Assembly: GCA_025738555.1 (NCBI GenBank)
Contig: JAOVFP010000022.1
Location: forward strand, 1,240,001 to 1,304,000
Direction: 5' to 3'
Length of the DNA stretch: 64,000 nucleotides
Source of the DNA: Cyathus striatus
Lineage: Eukaryota; Basidiomycota; Agaricomycetes; Agaricales; Nidulariaceae
In this document: positions 35,336-47,020 of the stretch, piece after piece
Numbering within the stretch: position 1 is the stretch's first letter
Layout of the letters: each line of letters starts with the position of its first letter
Notes under the pieces: generated by a model
The model's input: the letters and a program-made list of their open reading frames with translations, nothing else
The model's database searches: none
Told to the model about the DNA's origin: nothing
Program-made: the position numbers and the translations under genes

Positions 35336-36273
35336 ACTACTCTCTGTCAGGGAGTTGAACCCAGCTTTCACCCAAACCAACACACCCAGAAACATACATG
35401 TGAGGCATAGCTAATACATTAACAGAGATTTTTGATGCACACCTGATATTTAAATGATTTGTGGTGATCATATGCAAGTAAGTATACTAACAGGCGCCAT
35501 TGAAATGTACTTTGAATAAATGAAGATCATACTTGTATAAAACTGTAAAGAATTATATCACCTCAATATTTATCTTTCCATCTGGAAGTTGATCCCAACT
35601 TCCATGAGAACTAACTTTTTATGTCTCATGGCAAGCATCATCATGCACAGTAACCAAATTACTAGCAGAGATTATCAAGTAAATTCAAGAGCTCCAAAAT
35701 CAAGAACAGAAGATATATTAAATAAGTGCATGAATGAGTAAAAATTATGCCAATGGTCAGTTGTAACATTTTTTTGGGAGCTAAACCCAGCTTTCAGATG
35801 TAGTTATTCAAGTCTGCATTTACCAGCCAATATAATAACAAAGACATTATGCTAATCCATTCAAATCCTTGAATTTAGATTTTCTACATATATACAATGA
35901 CAGGTAAAAAGTATACAATATTTTGTGGGGAGATATAGATATATTCTCTTTGACTGGGAATTCAGCACAAATGACAGACTTATGTACTAACCAATACACT
36001 AATAGTGAGCTTTTATTTGAACGATGTACAACACCTGATAGGAAGCATACATGCAACAGACAGAAAAAAAACCAAATGTGCAAAGGGTATTTTTCTGTCT
36101 GGGAGTCAAACCCAGCTTTTGTGTGCTTCTAAATATTGGATGCAAATGACAGGTGCTAGTACTAACCGATATACTAACAAAGAGCTTTTATTTTAGTAAT
36201 CTACAATACCTAATAAGAAGAATAAAATATAATAAGCGAAGTAAAAAGTTATATTTAGTCACAGAAGGCTAAT

Positions 36274-36369
36274 CTCTCTGTCTGAGAGTTGAACCTAGCT
36301 TTCGCGCACAACAGGTGGAATATGCAATGTGATAATAGGTACGTGTACTAGCCTATATACTAACAGAGA
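36274..36369 (-). pseudogene. tRNA-Asp pseudogene
   Basis: D arm and TAACAGAGA acceptor are kept. The T arm is mutated (TAGGTTCAACTCTCA) and the anticodon arm no longer gives CTGTCAC. Confidence 0.75.
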
Positions 36370-36519
36370 TTTTATTTCCGCCTTACAGTAATCTATAATA
36401 TCTAATAGTCAAACGCAATAAACAACGAGACGAAAAACTAAAAGTTAGAATGAAGACTTCTCTATTTATAAAGTGCACAGCGGATGAGTAAAAAACTGGG
36501 GATAACTTTTACCTCACAT

Positions 36520-36606
36520 CTCTCTGTCTGGGAGTCGAACCCAGCCTTTGCGCGAAGCTCACAGCAATTGCATCGGCGCGAGTACCAACTGATATACTAA
36601 CAGAGA
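36520..36606 (-). pseudogene. tRNA-Asp pseudogene, B box intact
   Basis: Acceptor and T arm (CTGGGTTCGACTCCCAG) are perfect, but the anticodon loop reads CGATGCA and the 3' anticodon stem is shifted. It might still bind TFIIIC through the intact B box. Confidence 0.7.
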
Positions 36607-36703
36607 TCTTTCCTTTTAGTAGCGTATACAATATATAAATACTAATGGGACTCGGAAGAGTCAAACCACACCAAGGAACAAAACATTGACATGGCGAAGT
36701 TGA

Positions 36704-36799
36704 CTCTCTGTCTGGGAGTCGAACCCAGCTTTCGCGCGTAAACAATTTTACTTCGACCGAAATGACAGGCGCGTGTACTAACCGATATACTAACAGAGA
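36704..36799 (-). tRNA. tRNA-Asp(GTC) with 24-nt intron
   Basis: 72-nt mature cloverleaf: acceptor TCTCTGT/ACAGAGA with G discriminator, anticodon stem CGCGC/GCGCG with loop CTGTCAC interrupted after position 37 by a 24-nt intron, T arm CTGGG-TTCGACT-CCCAG. A and B boxes are intact. It stands at the right end of the decayed array and is its best-preserved member. Confidence 0.92.
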
Positions 36800-36826
36800 T
36801 TATAAAATTGTGTATATTTAGTACAT

Positions 36827-37370
36827 ATGACGCGATATCGGCAGCACATTGTACATTATGCAAATAGCCCTCCGGAGGTAAGTACACCGGTAACACCTTC
36901 CATCTCAACAATATCCTCACGAAAGACCCAGGTAATCACCACCATACACGCACGTTCCTCCAGTTCAAAACCACCGCCACATCTGCATCAACCTCCCAAT
37001 CCCCAACTCCAACCCATACGGGCCAACGACACACAAGCCACAAACCCAAAAAAAAACCCAGCGGGTGCAAAGCCCGCAACGCACCATCCCATGGGCCATA
37101 GATTAGATCACACGAATACAGGAAGAGGGAGGTTGCACATGCACGCCTACATTATTTTTGGGTACAGATGCACTGATCGCACCTATGCTACTTGTGCTAC
37201 TTGTGATATATGTGAATGAGCACGGTGTTGCACACGAGTTGCGGGTGGGCATGGGGACCGCAGACGACTGGAATAAGAACTGGGTAAGCGTGCATAAGTC
37301 CATGGGTGGGCACATGAGTGCCACGAGAGCCAGGAGCGCGGCGGGTGGTTTAAATGTATCACAAGAATAA
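36827..37370 (+). CDS. Hypothetical ORF pair, possible small membrane protein
   Basis: 36827-37219 starts MTRYRQHIVHYANSPPE, with a possible in-frame 54-nt GTAAGT...CCAG intron directly after, then a Ser/Pro-rich region. An overlapping frame ending at 37370 has a hydrophobic segment (IAPMLLVLLVIYV) and a hydrophilic tail (DDWNKNWVSVHKSMGGHM), like a single-pass membrane protein C-terminus. I could not join the two with canonical splice sites in a consistent phase. Function unknown; it may be noncoding. Confidence 0.3.
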
Positions 37371-38101
37371 GTCGAACCAAGCACAGATGGGTTTTGAGTG
37401 CACATGAAGCGAGCATGGGTGACGAGTGTACCACAAGAGTAGCACAAAAGTAGCATGGAAGAAAGCACAAGCCACCCCCGGGAGAAAGCATGAGCGCCAC
37501 GAGAGGCTGAGAATTCGAGGCGTGTGGTGTCCATACGGTTGTGTGAGTCCCCCGGGTGATTTGGTGGTGATTAGATTAGGTGCATTGGTTTTGGAAATGA
37601 ATTTGAAGAGAATGAGTAGGCTAGCCCCCAGCTGCTCCAGAGCAGTAGAATCTTCGTAGTCGAAAAGAAACAAGAGCATAAAATAAAAGAGACAGAGTAA
37701 GAGAGAGACAAGTAATAACATGGGAGATCAAAAAGGGCCACACGGAGCACAAGCCAGCAGCACACACTTACCCTCCTCACTCGATCAGCGCTGAAACGCT
37801 AATTTAACCTACCATGGCCAATGGCCCATGCACCGGAACGGTCGGATGAACTGCACCTAAACTTCGGACGCCGAAAACCCGTTGATACCCAAATAAAATA
37901 ATAATCTTATCTTTAAAAATGAAACCGCTGAATTTCGAATTCCAAGTCCCAAACCCCATCTCAGACCCCTCGAGCTCCTCTCCTGTAGGCTAGCTTGTTG
38001 AGTCTCAAACGCGCCAGTAAACAAACCAAAAAACGAATTACGGAATAAACGCGAACAAAATAAATACCCCAACGAGAACCAAGCGGCGGCGCAGACGCAC
38101 G
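37371..38101. other. Intergenic, CpG-normal; upstream of the thymidylate kinase gene
   Basis: No supported gene. Short direct repeats of the GAGCGCCACGAGAG type occur near 37315 and 37490. The last ~200 bp is the presumed promoter of the next gene. Confidence 0.5.
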
Positions 38102-39097
38102 ATGACCAAACGCGCTCCGTTTATCGTCATCGAGGGCCTTGATAGGTCGGGCAAGACGACCCAGCTCAGCTTGTTGCATGCCCACCTACTGGTGCAGGGT
38201 GTGAATGCCAGATTGATGAAGTTTCCAGGTATGTCCTATCTTCCTTGTCTTATTCTCGGTCTGATTACTGACGACCTGCTTAGATAGAACTACAACAATA
38301 GGCAAAATGATAGACTCGTATCTAAAGAGCAGCACCGAGCTGGATGATAGAGCGATACATCTGCTATTTAGTGCGAATCGGTGGGAGATGAAGTGCGTTC
38401 CCCTTTCTTTCCCCTCTTTCCACGCTAACCACGCCAAAAACAGATCAACAATCGAATCCCTCCTCCTCAGCGGAACACCCATCCTCTGCGACAGATACGC
38501 ATTCTCCGGAATCGCATTCTCAACAGCCAAATCCCTCCCTCCAACTTCCCCCACATCCCCCTCCCATCCCCACGCTCCCCCTCTTTCCCCTCCTACCCCT
38601 CCTCATCGCACTCAAACCCCTCCTCCCCACCCCCCAACGCCTCACACACATCAAGCCTCTCCTACGATTGGTGTCTAACGCCAGACATAGGCCTCCCCGC
38701 TCCCGACCTGACAATATTCCTCGACATCGACCCCGATAAAGCACGTACACGATCGGGATATGGCGCAGAGCGCTACGAGGATGTGGAGTTGCAACGCAAA
38801 GTGCGCAGTGTGTTTGGTCGAATTGGAAGAGAGATGGGTGCTGCGAACGGCGGGTCGAGTTATGGTGGAAGTGCGAGTTACGGAGGTGGGGCAAGTTATG
38901 GAACAGAGGGTAGAAGAGGAAGCACTTCCTCCTCCACCACCACCACCGAAGGAGGAGGGAAATGGATAACTCTGGACGCGAGCAGAGGAATCGACGTTGT
39001 CGCACGCGAAATTTGGAAACTTGTCGAGCCACTCTTCAGGGATGGCGTGGATGGTCCCGTGGGCAGACTTTGGGAGGATCGGTTGCCTTTGCGTTGA
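38102..39097 (+). CDS. CDC8: Thymidylate kinase (dTMP kinase), frame interrupted
   Basis: Phosphorylates dTMP to dTDP for DNA synthesis. Exon 1 (38102-38228) encodes the P-loop FIVIEGLDRSGKTTQ. Exon 2 (38284-38392) encodes DRTTTIGKMIDSYLKSS and HLLFSANRWEM. Exon 3 starts at 38444 with the DR(Y/F) motif, ILCDRYAFSGIAFSTAK. The conserved continuation SYDWCLTPDIGLPAPDLTIF lies at about 38664 in a different frame. About 125 bp of pyrimidine-rich sequence separates them and lacks any GT, so no GT-AG intron can join them. Downstream the frame is conserved to GVDGPVGRLWEDRLPLR, apart from a Gly/Ser/Thr-rich insert near 38845-38950. It is either a real frameshift, an assembly error in the C-rich tract, or unusual splicing. 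Confidence 0.85.
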
Positions 39098-39544
39098 TTA
39101 TCATGTATGTGCACTCGATTGTGGGTATCCCAAGCCTACAGATCAGAAAGCGCGCAGCTATTTCTTTCTTTGATGGGGTAGCGAGAGTCAGACGGACATT
39201 GGTACTCTCCCCAACTTTTCATTTTCAGGACACATATCTCAACAACCTACCATTAGTATTTCCCTTGTATTTCCCAGCTAACCTACTTATGCAATTCATA
39301 TTCCAATCCAAAAGTCCATTTTATTCTCCACACCCTTGAAAAACGCAACACCAACATACTATACAAAAACTACAACATTCTCAACACTACTAGAAAATAG
39401 AAAATAGAAAATAGTAGAAAGTAAAAAGTAGGTCATAAAAGAAAAAAGACAGTGATAGGTATGTATGTACGATTCCAAATCAAATCAAAAAAATTATATC
39501 TTCATCTTCATCTTCATCTTCGTATTGTTCTTGCCCCCCCTCCC
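39098..39544. other. Convergent 3' intergenic region
   Basis: Between the tail-to-tail CDC8-like and UBC6-like genes. It includes (ATCTTC)n at about 39500-39523. No gene. Confidence 0.6.
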
Positions 39545-42078
39545 TCAGCTACTCATAAACCGACTAACCATAACAGCGAGCGCAACAATCGCACAAAGCC
39601 TCCACTTTTCCATGATAACCTGCCGCCACGTCTGCGTATTCGTCCCCGTATTAGCAGGTACAGGCCATCCGGCCCCTCTATCTCCCTCCGTCCCCGCTCC
39701 CCCTACTCCAGCAGCAGCAGAAGCAAAAGTAGGAACAGGACCCGTCAAAGGTCTAAACGTCCCTCCCAGTATCGATTCTTCCGAAGCGAGGGACGAAGGC
39801 GAAGTAGGCGAAATCGGTGAAGGCAAGGTGGACGTAGGAGAAGTAGAAGTAGGAGAGGGAGAGGGAGAAGCAGACCCCCCGTCCCCGCCCCCACGCTCTT
39901 TTTCGCCCATGTTCGGAAGGTCTCTTGTTACCTGTGTACAGAACTGTCGTGTTGTTAGTTAGTATTGTGTTCCGATTGTAAAGGAGATTAGGAATGGGAA
40001 ACGTAAATAAGCGAGAGGAAGTAAAAGTAAAAGTGATGGTAGAAAGTGAAAGAAGTGGAAGTGTATAAAAAACCCAACGAATCGGAAACAGGCAATACAA
40101 AAACCCAAAGAACTGGAATTCGCAGATCGCGAATGAATGGACACGACCCAGCAAATCGGAAGAACCATATTAAAGAGCACAGCAAACGCAACGAAAAAAG
40201 CGGAGAAAGAAGGGTCAAATCTCCATCATCTGCCTCCATACTCCCGCACAACAACTCCCACCCGTCCACTTTCCTTTTTCCCAACGATTTTACCCACCAC
40301 AGCTTCCACACACGCACCAGCCAGCGCTTCTTCCAACCAATTCAAAACACACAATCCCACCACCACGATGATCTACCTCAACCCAAAAAGAGTCATCCGC
40401 ACCCCCTACACACGCAAAATTCCAAAATTCACACCGCACCCGCACCCGCACTGTCTCTTACCCCATATCCACCCGCTCGAGCTTCACACGAGCACGGATG
40501 AGAACACCGAATGATAACCGATCAAGTCACCGGGTCGGTGTGGGAGGTACGGGTTACTGCGGCGGGACGGAGTGGTCTTGTGTCTATTCCACGGAAGGAA
40601 TAGGCGAAAGCGCAGTTGAAAAGAAAAGGACAATGTACTGCGGCGGCGGGTGACCTTGACATTGCCTGACACCGCTGGCTGTCGCTAGCGACGGGCAGCA
40701 CAGCACAGTCCACAAGCTGGCAAAAGTCCCTCATTCCGCATCGTCAGACGTCAGACGTCAGCCGACTCCGCCTCCCGTCGCAATCCCACTTCCCCAACAA
40801 TTGCCTTTCCCCACACAATTCCAACCAATCCCCCACCCGCTCCAGAACAACCCCCGCAAAACGAAGTAGAAAGGGCCAGAACTCAACCCCGAAAACTCTA
40901 AACCCAAAAAAAAGAAGAATCACTTACATCAGGAAACGCTTCGCGAAATCTCTGCTGTGTGACATTCCACGCATGGCTGCGCAGCGCAAAGGCTCGCTTG
41001 TGCGCGTCGGAGGATGTCACGCTGCCTGTGGTCATTTCGTCCGAGAGCATGAATGATAGGAGGCCTGTTAGACTTTGTGCATGTTAGTTTTGTTGGGAAG
41101 GGGAATAAAAGGGAAAACAAAGGGAATGAAAGAGAGATAAAGGGAAACAGGGAGACAGACAAAGGGAACGAAAGGAGAGAAAGCAACGAAAGAAAGAAGT
41201 GAAAGTGTAGCAAGACAACGGAAAGTTTGAACCCGGCGAACCGCAACATCCGAAAGGAAATCGCGACACGAGCGGGGAAAGCGGGGAGAAAGCGGAGGGA
41301 TTAAAGCGCTTAATGGAACGTTGCCCGGTGCGAAGAGTGGGAGGTGGGAGGTGGATCGGGATAGGGTGGGGATTGAGATGGCGTATTGCATTTGTATTGT
41401 ATTACGAAGTGAAGTGAAGTGAATGGAGGCAGGGTCAACTCACATGGTCGCTACGCTCCACGCAGGATTCCACTACAACACATCAGTTAGAATTACTAAG
41501 AAAGACAGAGAGAAAGGGAGGGAGAGTGGGGACTCACAGAACCAGGATGAAAATCCGACATTGAGAAGCAAATCTTGCGGTCGGGATAGAATCGCCCGGA
41601 GGGAGTAAACATCTATCATCGCCCCAGCGTCAGCGTCCGCCAGCTCAACTGAGCCGATGCAGTACAGCCGTGATGTATGAAAAAAAAACACACCTTGATA
41701 CCAGGTGGCTTGAACGGATACTCAGCGGGGAACAAAAGGACACCATGGTACTCTCCTCCTGCGTAGGGTGAATCGGGTGGACCGCGCTAATGTTCGTATC
41801 CGATGAGCCAACGTAGAATAAGGAGGATAGGAAGAGCGTACGATGAGAAAGTTCCCTGTATCCAAGTCAATCTCCATCACATAGAAAGAAATAAAAGAAA
41901 GAGAGAGGCTTACAAGTCAGAATATTCTTTTCGTCTGGCACAGCCCAGACGAACGGGGGCGGTTCTCTCTGCATGGATACGTATTCCTTGGTGAGCTACG
42001 ATGATCAGTGAGCACAGTGCATCCAATGAATAGGATAGCTGTGGAACGCACACGTTTATTAGCAGCCTTGGACGCCAT
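39545..42078 (-). CDS. UBC6: UBC6-like tail-anchored ubiquitin-conjugating enzyme E2 (UBE2J type)
   Basis: Eight exons give about 283 residues: 42078-42052, 41995-41914, 41855-41842 (14-nt microexon), 41786-41694, 41612-41538, 41472-41444, 41072-40928 and 39931-39545. The protein reads [40 protein letters not shown], then the active site [20 protein letters not shown] with the catalytic Cys, and [14 protein letters not shown] Ser/Thr/Pro-rich linker follows, ending in a C-terminal anchor ([18 protein letters not shown]). Ubc6 works at the ER membrane in ER-associated degradation. Every junction has GT-AG and keeps phase. The exon 7 acceptor CACAAAG follows a CTAAC branch site. Introns 6 (about 370 bp) and 7 (about 1 kb) are very long for such a gene. 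Confidence 0.9.
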
Positions 42079-43010
42079 TGAGGATGGGATGTGTGTGGTG
42101 GGTGGTGGTGAGGAGGCAGGCGAAGTGGGACAGGACAGGTGTAAACAAGCGTGACGAGACGAAGGGACCAAGGGGGGGATCACCGTGGGAATTGGGCTGT
42201 TCCTGATTACGATTCACTTGGGACTTATATACTTACTCTCCTAGCTAACAAAGAAACCAGAAGCTTATTCCCCCTCCCTCCCTGACCTTTGTTTCTTCAA
42301 TACAACCAGCTTAACAACCTACCGCGGTACTATTTCTATTGTCCTTTTGTTCAATCCCTTCACCATCCACCCAATTATGCCCCACAAGACATTCTCCGAC
42401 TCCGAGGCTGATGATGATTGCATTATACTCCCGAGCTACCGAGCTTTCACAACAGTCCATCCGTCGAAGACTTATTTTTCACCCGGGCTGTGAAAACTCT
42501 GTTTTTGCGATCATCATGATTCATATCTCAAAATCAATCCACCAATCCCCGTAGGAAGCTGATCATCTATTTGTACTGTGCTGTGTAATCCAATCCATAC
42601 GTCAAAAAAGCTCCAATCCATCCAAGTACAGTCATATCATATCGTATCGTATCGTATCTTACCTTTCCTTCCCCTCTCCCACAACATCAATCACATACCA
42701 ATTCCAATTCCAATATTGGAACCTTCTTATCGCTTACACAGAAGACAGAAGACAGGTTCGCTCCTCGGAGACGGAAAGCTAACAAACGGATTCACACACG
42801 GATGTCGACTATCTGGCATGCCAATGAAAGATCTGATGTGTGAAATAATGTATGACGTATCGTTCCCATCCTTGCCATCCGGTACCCCGCGCTCACCCGC
42901 TGAGTGCTTACTTGAAGCACTTACCCGCCCATCGACCCACTCATTATTCCAACCGACACCTACGCACAACCCTCTCGAGGCGCCCTAGGCTACACCTGTA
43001 TACATTTACC
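42079..43010. other. Intergenic; no convincing gene
   Basis: A 39-codon frame from 42378 (MPHKTFSDSEADDDC) is open but too short to judge. (CGTAT)n-like repeats occur near 42640-42660. Confidence 0.45.
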
Positions 43011-43170
43011 TAGTGTTCAAGGTCCTTACAAATCCACGGACCGAGGAGTTTGACCTTGGGTGTAAGCAAGCCGCAGGCCTAGGCGGGTGTGCTTACTCTT
43101 ACGCTCACGGTTCCAGCGGCTTACGAATGGGGATATATCCCCCATATTCGCACATGTGATCCATTTTCTT
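43011..43170. other. Cluster of strong hairpins, candidate structured RNA or regulatory region
   Basis: GGTCC...GGACC (43021-43042), a nested GTAAGCA...CCGC...GCGG...TGCTTAC hairpin (about 43061-43096) and CGAATGGGGATATAT/CCCCCATATTCG (about 43124-43151) follow one another in 140 bp. Outer segments TCAAGGTC and GACCTTG can also pair. I compared it by eye with SRP, U1-U6 and 5S patterns without a match. Confidence 0.35.
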
Positions 43171-43329
43171 ATCTACAGTACATCTTACATCTATCCATCT
43201 ATCTACACCTATTATCCCCGCGATAGTGATTGTGATTGTGATGACATGATATGATAGATGTACAATATCATTATGGGCGGTTTCACTACACAGCCAGAGG
43301 CTGTCGTCTAGGAGAGATAATAGAATAAG

Positions 43330-45100
43330 GAGTAGACAATGACAGACTACTATAGCCCGCTACATAGTGTATTATTTAGACTTCTCCTTACTACCACATC
43401 TAGTACAAAAACTACAATAGTCACTAGTAACCACACGCAGCACCTCAGCACAAATCTTCCATTGTATCTTATCATCTTATCTTCATTCCCCTTATCTCCC
43501 CATAACATTCCATACCACCCACCTCATCTAAAGCGCTATCACCCACATCCCCCCGCCAACACTAAATTCACCGGGGCGGCAACACAAGGCAAAGAACGAT
43601 GGGTATCAAGGACCGTAGACCGTACATATCACTTTCTTTTTGTTATTTTTATACCTTGAGCTCGTACCGCATGGTGTTCTATTATACAACTTCCACTGGT
43701 GGTCTATTTACTTCATTATACCTTGTAACCACTCTTCTACCGTAAACCGCATAAACCCCAACGTTCATACATACCCAGGTCAATACATTCCATTCTACAA
43801 GATACAACACACCGCACATCCCCAATCGCCTTACCCCCAACTCGAAAGCACCTCATGGTATGACATCCCTACGAAAGTTAATTCACCGGCCGGCGGTAAT
43901 TCAACATCCAGCACGGGTACATATCCACCAACTTAGATGCAACTACCAGTTTATCAGATATAATTGAAAAAGATGGAGAAGAAAAGAATCGAGCTCGTGC
44001 CGCACGGCGTTGTATTGTGTTATCCCCTATACCTTGTACACATACTTATAGCAACGTTTACATCACTGCTTGAATTTGTTTTGAGCATTTCAATGTTGAA
44101 ACCATGGGTACGACCATCCACATTCCACAACTCACCACATAAAGTTCGTTATTATCTCCCTAAACGCGCCATCTCATCTAAAGTGATATCACTCCCGCTC
44201 TCAAATACTTCATCGCGAAAAAAGCGGAACGGTGTAAAGAGGCTGAGCATCATGGACGTACAAAGATACATCATACATCACTACTACCTGCTCGATTTCT
44301 CGATATCACTACTTAATTATATACAGTGGGGATCCTGGAAAAGATGGGGAGAATAATTGAGCTCAGACCTCGTACTACGGCGTTCTAATATTGCAGTACT
44401 GCAATTGGTTGATTTGCTTTATTATACAGTCGGTTACAATGCCAGCACAAGGAGGATAAAAGTATAAACCACGCGGTATCTCAGGACACAGGCTAATCCT
44501 TCCATTCCATTCCATAACTCACTATACATTCTCCCTTATCCCCCGTACACACATACCCAATATGACATCTTACATTAATTCACCGGGGAAGCAACACACC
44601 ATGCAGATACCGATGGGTATCATGGTCATACGTATCTATCAACTTAGATTATACCAGTGCCAGTTTATCAGATAACTATACGTTGAGGAATGGATCGAGG
44701 TCAGATCTCATATATCATTTTACACCACCTACTTTCTAGTATCTCTTGTAACGACAGCCACAATAACAACCACAAATTTTAAAGGGACAAAGCACGACTC
44801 AGAACGGGGATACACCATTTTATCCATTCCCTAACTCACTGCCTTACATTCCATGACTCACCGTACATTCCCCGTACCTCCCCATACAGTAATACATGAT
44901 ACCAAGCACTTGCTATAATCCCCGCTAGAAATTAACTCGCCGGCGGAACCACGGCGGTAGTACTAAGTATAGACATCATGGACATACAATGCTACATCAC
45001 TTTAATCCCAATTTTTCGATGTAACTTAATTTTATAGCATCGAGGTAAGACCTCATCATACGGTGTCCTATTATTTCACAACTTAATATCTGGTCCGGAC
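43330..45100. repeat. Decayed tandem array, five units of ~345 bp
   Basis: GAGCTCGTACCGCATGGTGT-like segments recur near 43658, 43989, 44359, 44698 and 45042 (spacing 331-370). ATTCACCGGGGCGGCAAC-like and CCAGTTTATCAGATA-like segments recur between them. Copies are strongly diverged. No coding frame is conserved between units, and no tRNA core is recognisable. Confidence 0.8.
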
Positions 45101-45379
45101 GTGTACAGCAGTCTCAGCCAAGCCTCGTAGTGGTGTACTAGTATTAAATTTTTAATACGTTAAAGTTTTGTATATGTGATCGTTGCTGTAAGGTATATTA
45201 GCCGTAGGTAACTATCTTATACACCGGGAAAATTGAAGTGGGATAGCTTCTCGGTGACGGATGGAATTCCTGTATTTGATCAAGTACTTTGTTATTTTTA
45301 GTGCACAAGAATATGTTCGAAGCAAACAGAAGGAATGTAGAGCACCATTCTAATGCACACACCATCATATACCATACGC

Positions 45380-47020
45380 CCACTCGCATAACCGCTGAAG
45401 TATGTGTCCATGCGCACACTTGCTGAAACAGGCCGTCATCAAGTTACTACAGCATATATCTCAGTTCGTATATATATATTTATAAGATATTATAAAACAC
45501 GAAGCGGAAAACAGTCCAAGTTTCTCGGAGGTAAAAAAACTATATCGAATCTGTCCAATAGCAGCACAACCCACCTCGGGGTCTACCAGCAGAAATTTGC
45601 ATATGGACTGGGCTGGCACTGCGCCATGCTGCCAGTGCTAACTTGATGAAAAAGTTACGTATTCAAGTCCTTCCTGTCCCTAGTAGCAGCACAACCCACC
45701 TTGGGGTCTACCAGCAGGAATTTGTATATGGGCCCCACTGCGTCATGCTGCCAGTGCTAACTAGATGAAAAATTTACATCCCATCGATTATAGTTATTAC
45801 ACGACACCGTGCGCCCACGAGTTGCATACCCGCTGAAGTACGCGTGCATGTACACACTGACTGAAACAGACCGTCGCTTACTACAGCATATATCTCAGTT
45901 CGTATATATATGTTTATATCATGCTCACGAAACGGAAAACAGTCTTCAATTCTCGGAGATGAAAAAATACACTACTCCACGATTCACTAGCAGCATAACC
46001 GACGTCGGGGTCTACCTGTAGAAATTTTCATCCACTGCGCTATGCTGCCAGTGCTAACTTGATGAAAATTTACTGTATCAAGCATATACCATATTACTAT
46101 GACACCATACGCCCACTAGCATAACCGCTGAAGTATCATATGTGTCCGTGTGCACACTTGCTGAAAAAGACCGTCGCCTACAGCATAATACATCTCAGTT
46201 CTTATCTATATGTTTATATCATACCATAAAATACGAAACGAAAAAAAGTCATTCCTCGGAGATGAAAAAATAAACTAGCAGACACTCAGCAGTCCAGTAG
46301 CAGCATAATCTCGGGGTCTACTAGCATAAATTCTTATATGGGTCCCACTGCGCCATGCTGCCAGTGTTAACTTATGATAAAGTTACATACCATCCATCAT
46401 CTACTACCGTACACATGCATGCCACCATACGCCCACTCGCCGCATAACTGCTGAGGTAATATGTGTTCGTACGCACACTGACTGAAACAGACCGGCATCT
46501 TCTACGGCGTAATATATCTCAGTTCGTACACATATATATATCATATTATAAAATACGAAACAGAAAACAGTCCTTCCTCGGAGATGAAAAATAAACTAGC
46601 CCTTCTACTTAGAAATTCACTAGCAGCATAACCTCGGTCTACCAGCGGAAATTTTCATATGGGTCCCACTGCGCCATGCCGCCAGTGCTAACTTGACGAA
46701 AAGGTTGCATACCATCATCTACTACCGTACACATAGTACATGACACCATATGCCCACTCACATAACTGTTGACTCGGAGATACTAGTACGTATCCGTGTG
46801 CATACTGACTGAAACAGACCGTCGCCTACTACAGCATATATCTCAGTTCGTATATATATGTTTATATCATGCTCACGAAACGAAAAACAGTCCTTTCTCG
46901 GAGATGAAAAAATATAAGATCTCTGTATTGGCAGTGGAAGTAGCAGCAAAACCGACTTCACGGTCTACTAGAAGTAATTTCTCATATAAGTAGATCCCAC
47001 TGTTCCATCATGCTGCTAAC
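45380..47020 (-). repeat. Initiator tRNA-Met-derived tandem array, six decayed copies
   Basis: Degenerate minus-strand tRNA-iMet copies occur at 45560-45633, 45685-45752, 45989-46049, 46299-46362, 46622-46683 and 46942-47016. They have lost part of the D arm but keep AGCAGC ends and the GGGTCTACCAG / GCGCCATGCTGCC parts. Between them lies a shared ~200-bp spacer (CCATACGCCCACTCGCATAA, CTGAAACAGACCGTCGCCTA, ATCTCAGTTCGTATATATAT, TCTCGGAGATGAAAAA). Unit length is about 310-420 bp. No copy here should be functional. Confidence 0.88.

Larger units (their letters stand above)
35338..36606 (-). repeat. tRNA-Asp-derived tandem array, seven decayed copies
   Basis: Degenerate copies of the minus-strand tRNA-Asp begin (acceptor 3' side, CTCTCTGTCTGGGAG-like) near 35338, 35570, 35757, 35945, 36094, 36274 and 36520, spacing about 150-250 bp. 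They share a spacer with ACAATGTACAACACCTAATA-like and AATAAAC..GTGAG-like parts. Similarity to the intact gene at 36704 rises from left to right. Anticodon arms are altered in all seven, so none should be functional. Confidence 0.85.

Noticed and set aside
36827..37219. Splicing the first hypothetical ORF to the membrane-like frame ending at 37370
   Set aside because: No pair of canonical splice sites joins the two frames in the right phase; the only short candidate intron (36 nt) leaves the phase wrong.
42727..42988. Overlapping open frames on both strands
   Set aside because: No start context, no splice pattern and no recognisable residues.
43020..43065. SRP RNA helix-8 resemblance on the complementary strand (GGTCAAACTCC)
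   Set aside because: The matching partner strand with its GNRA-type loop and AGC motif is missing.
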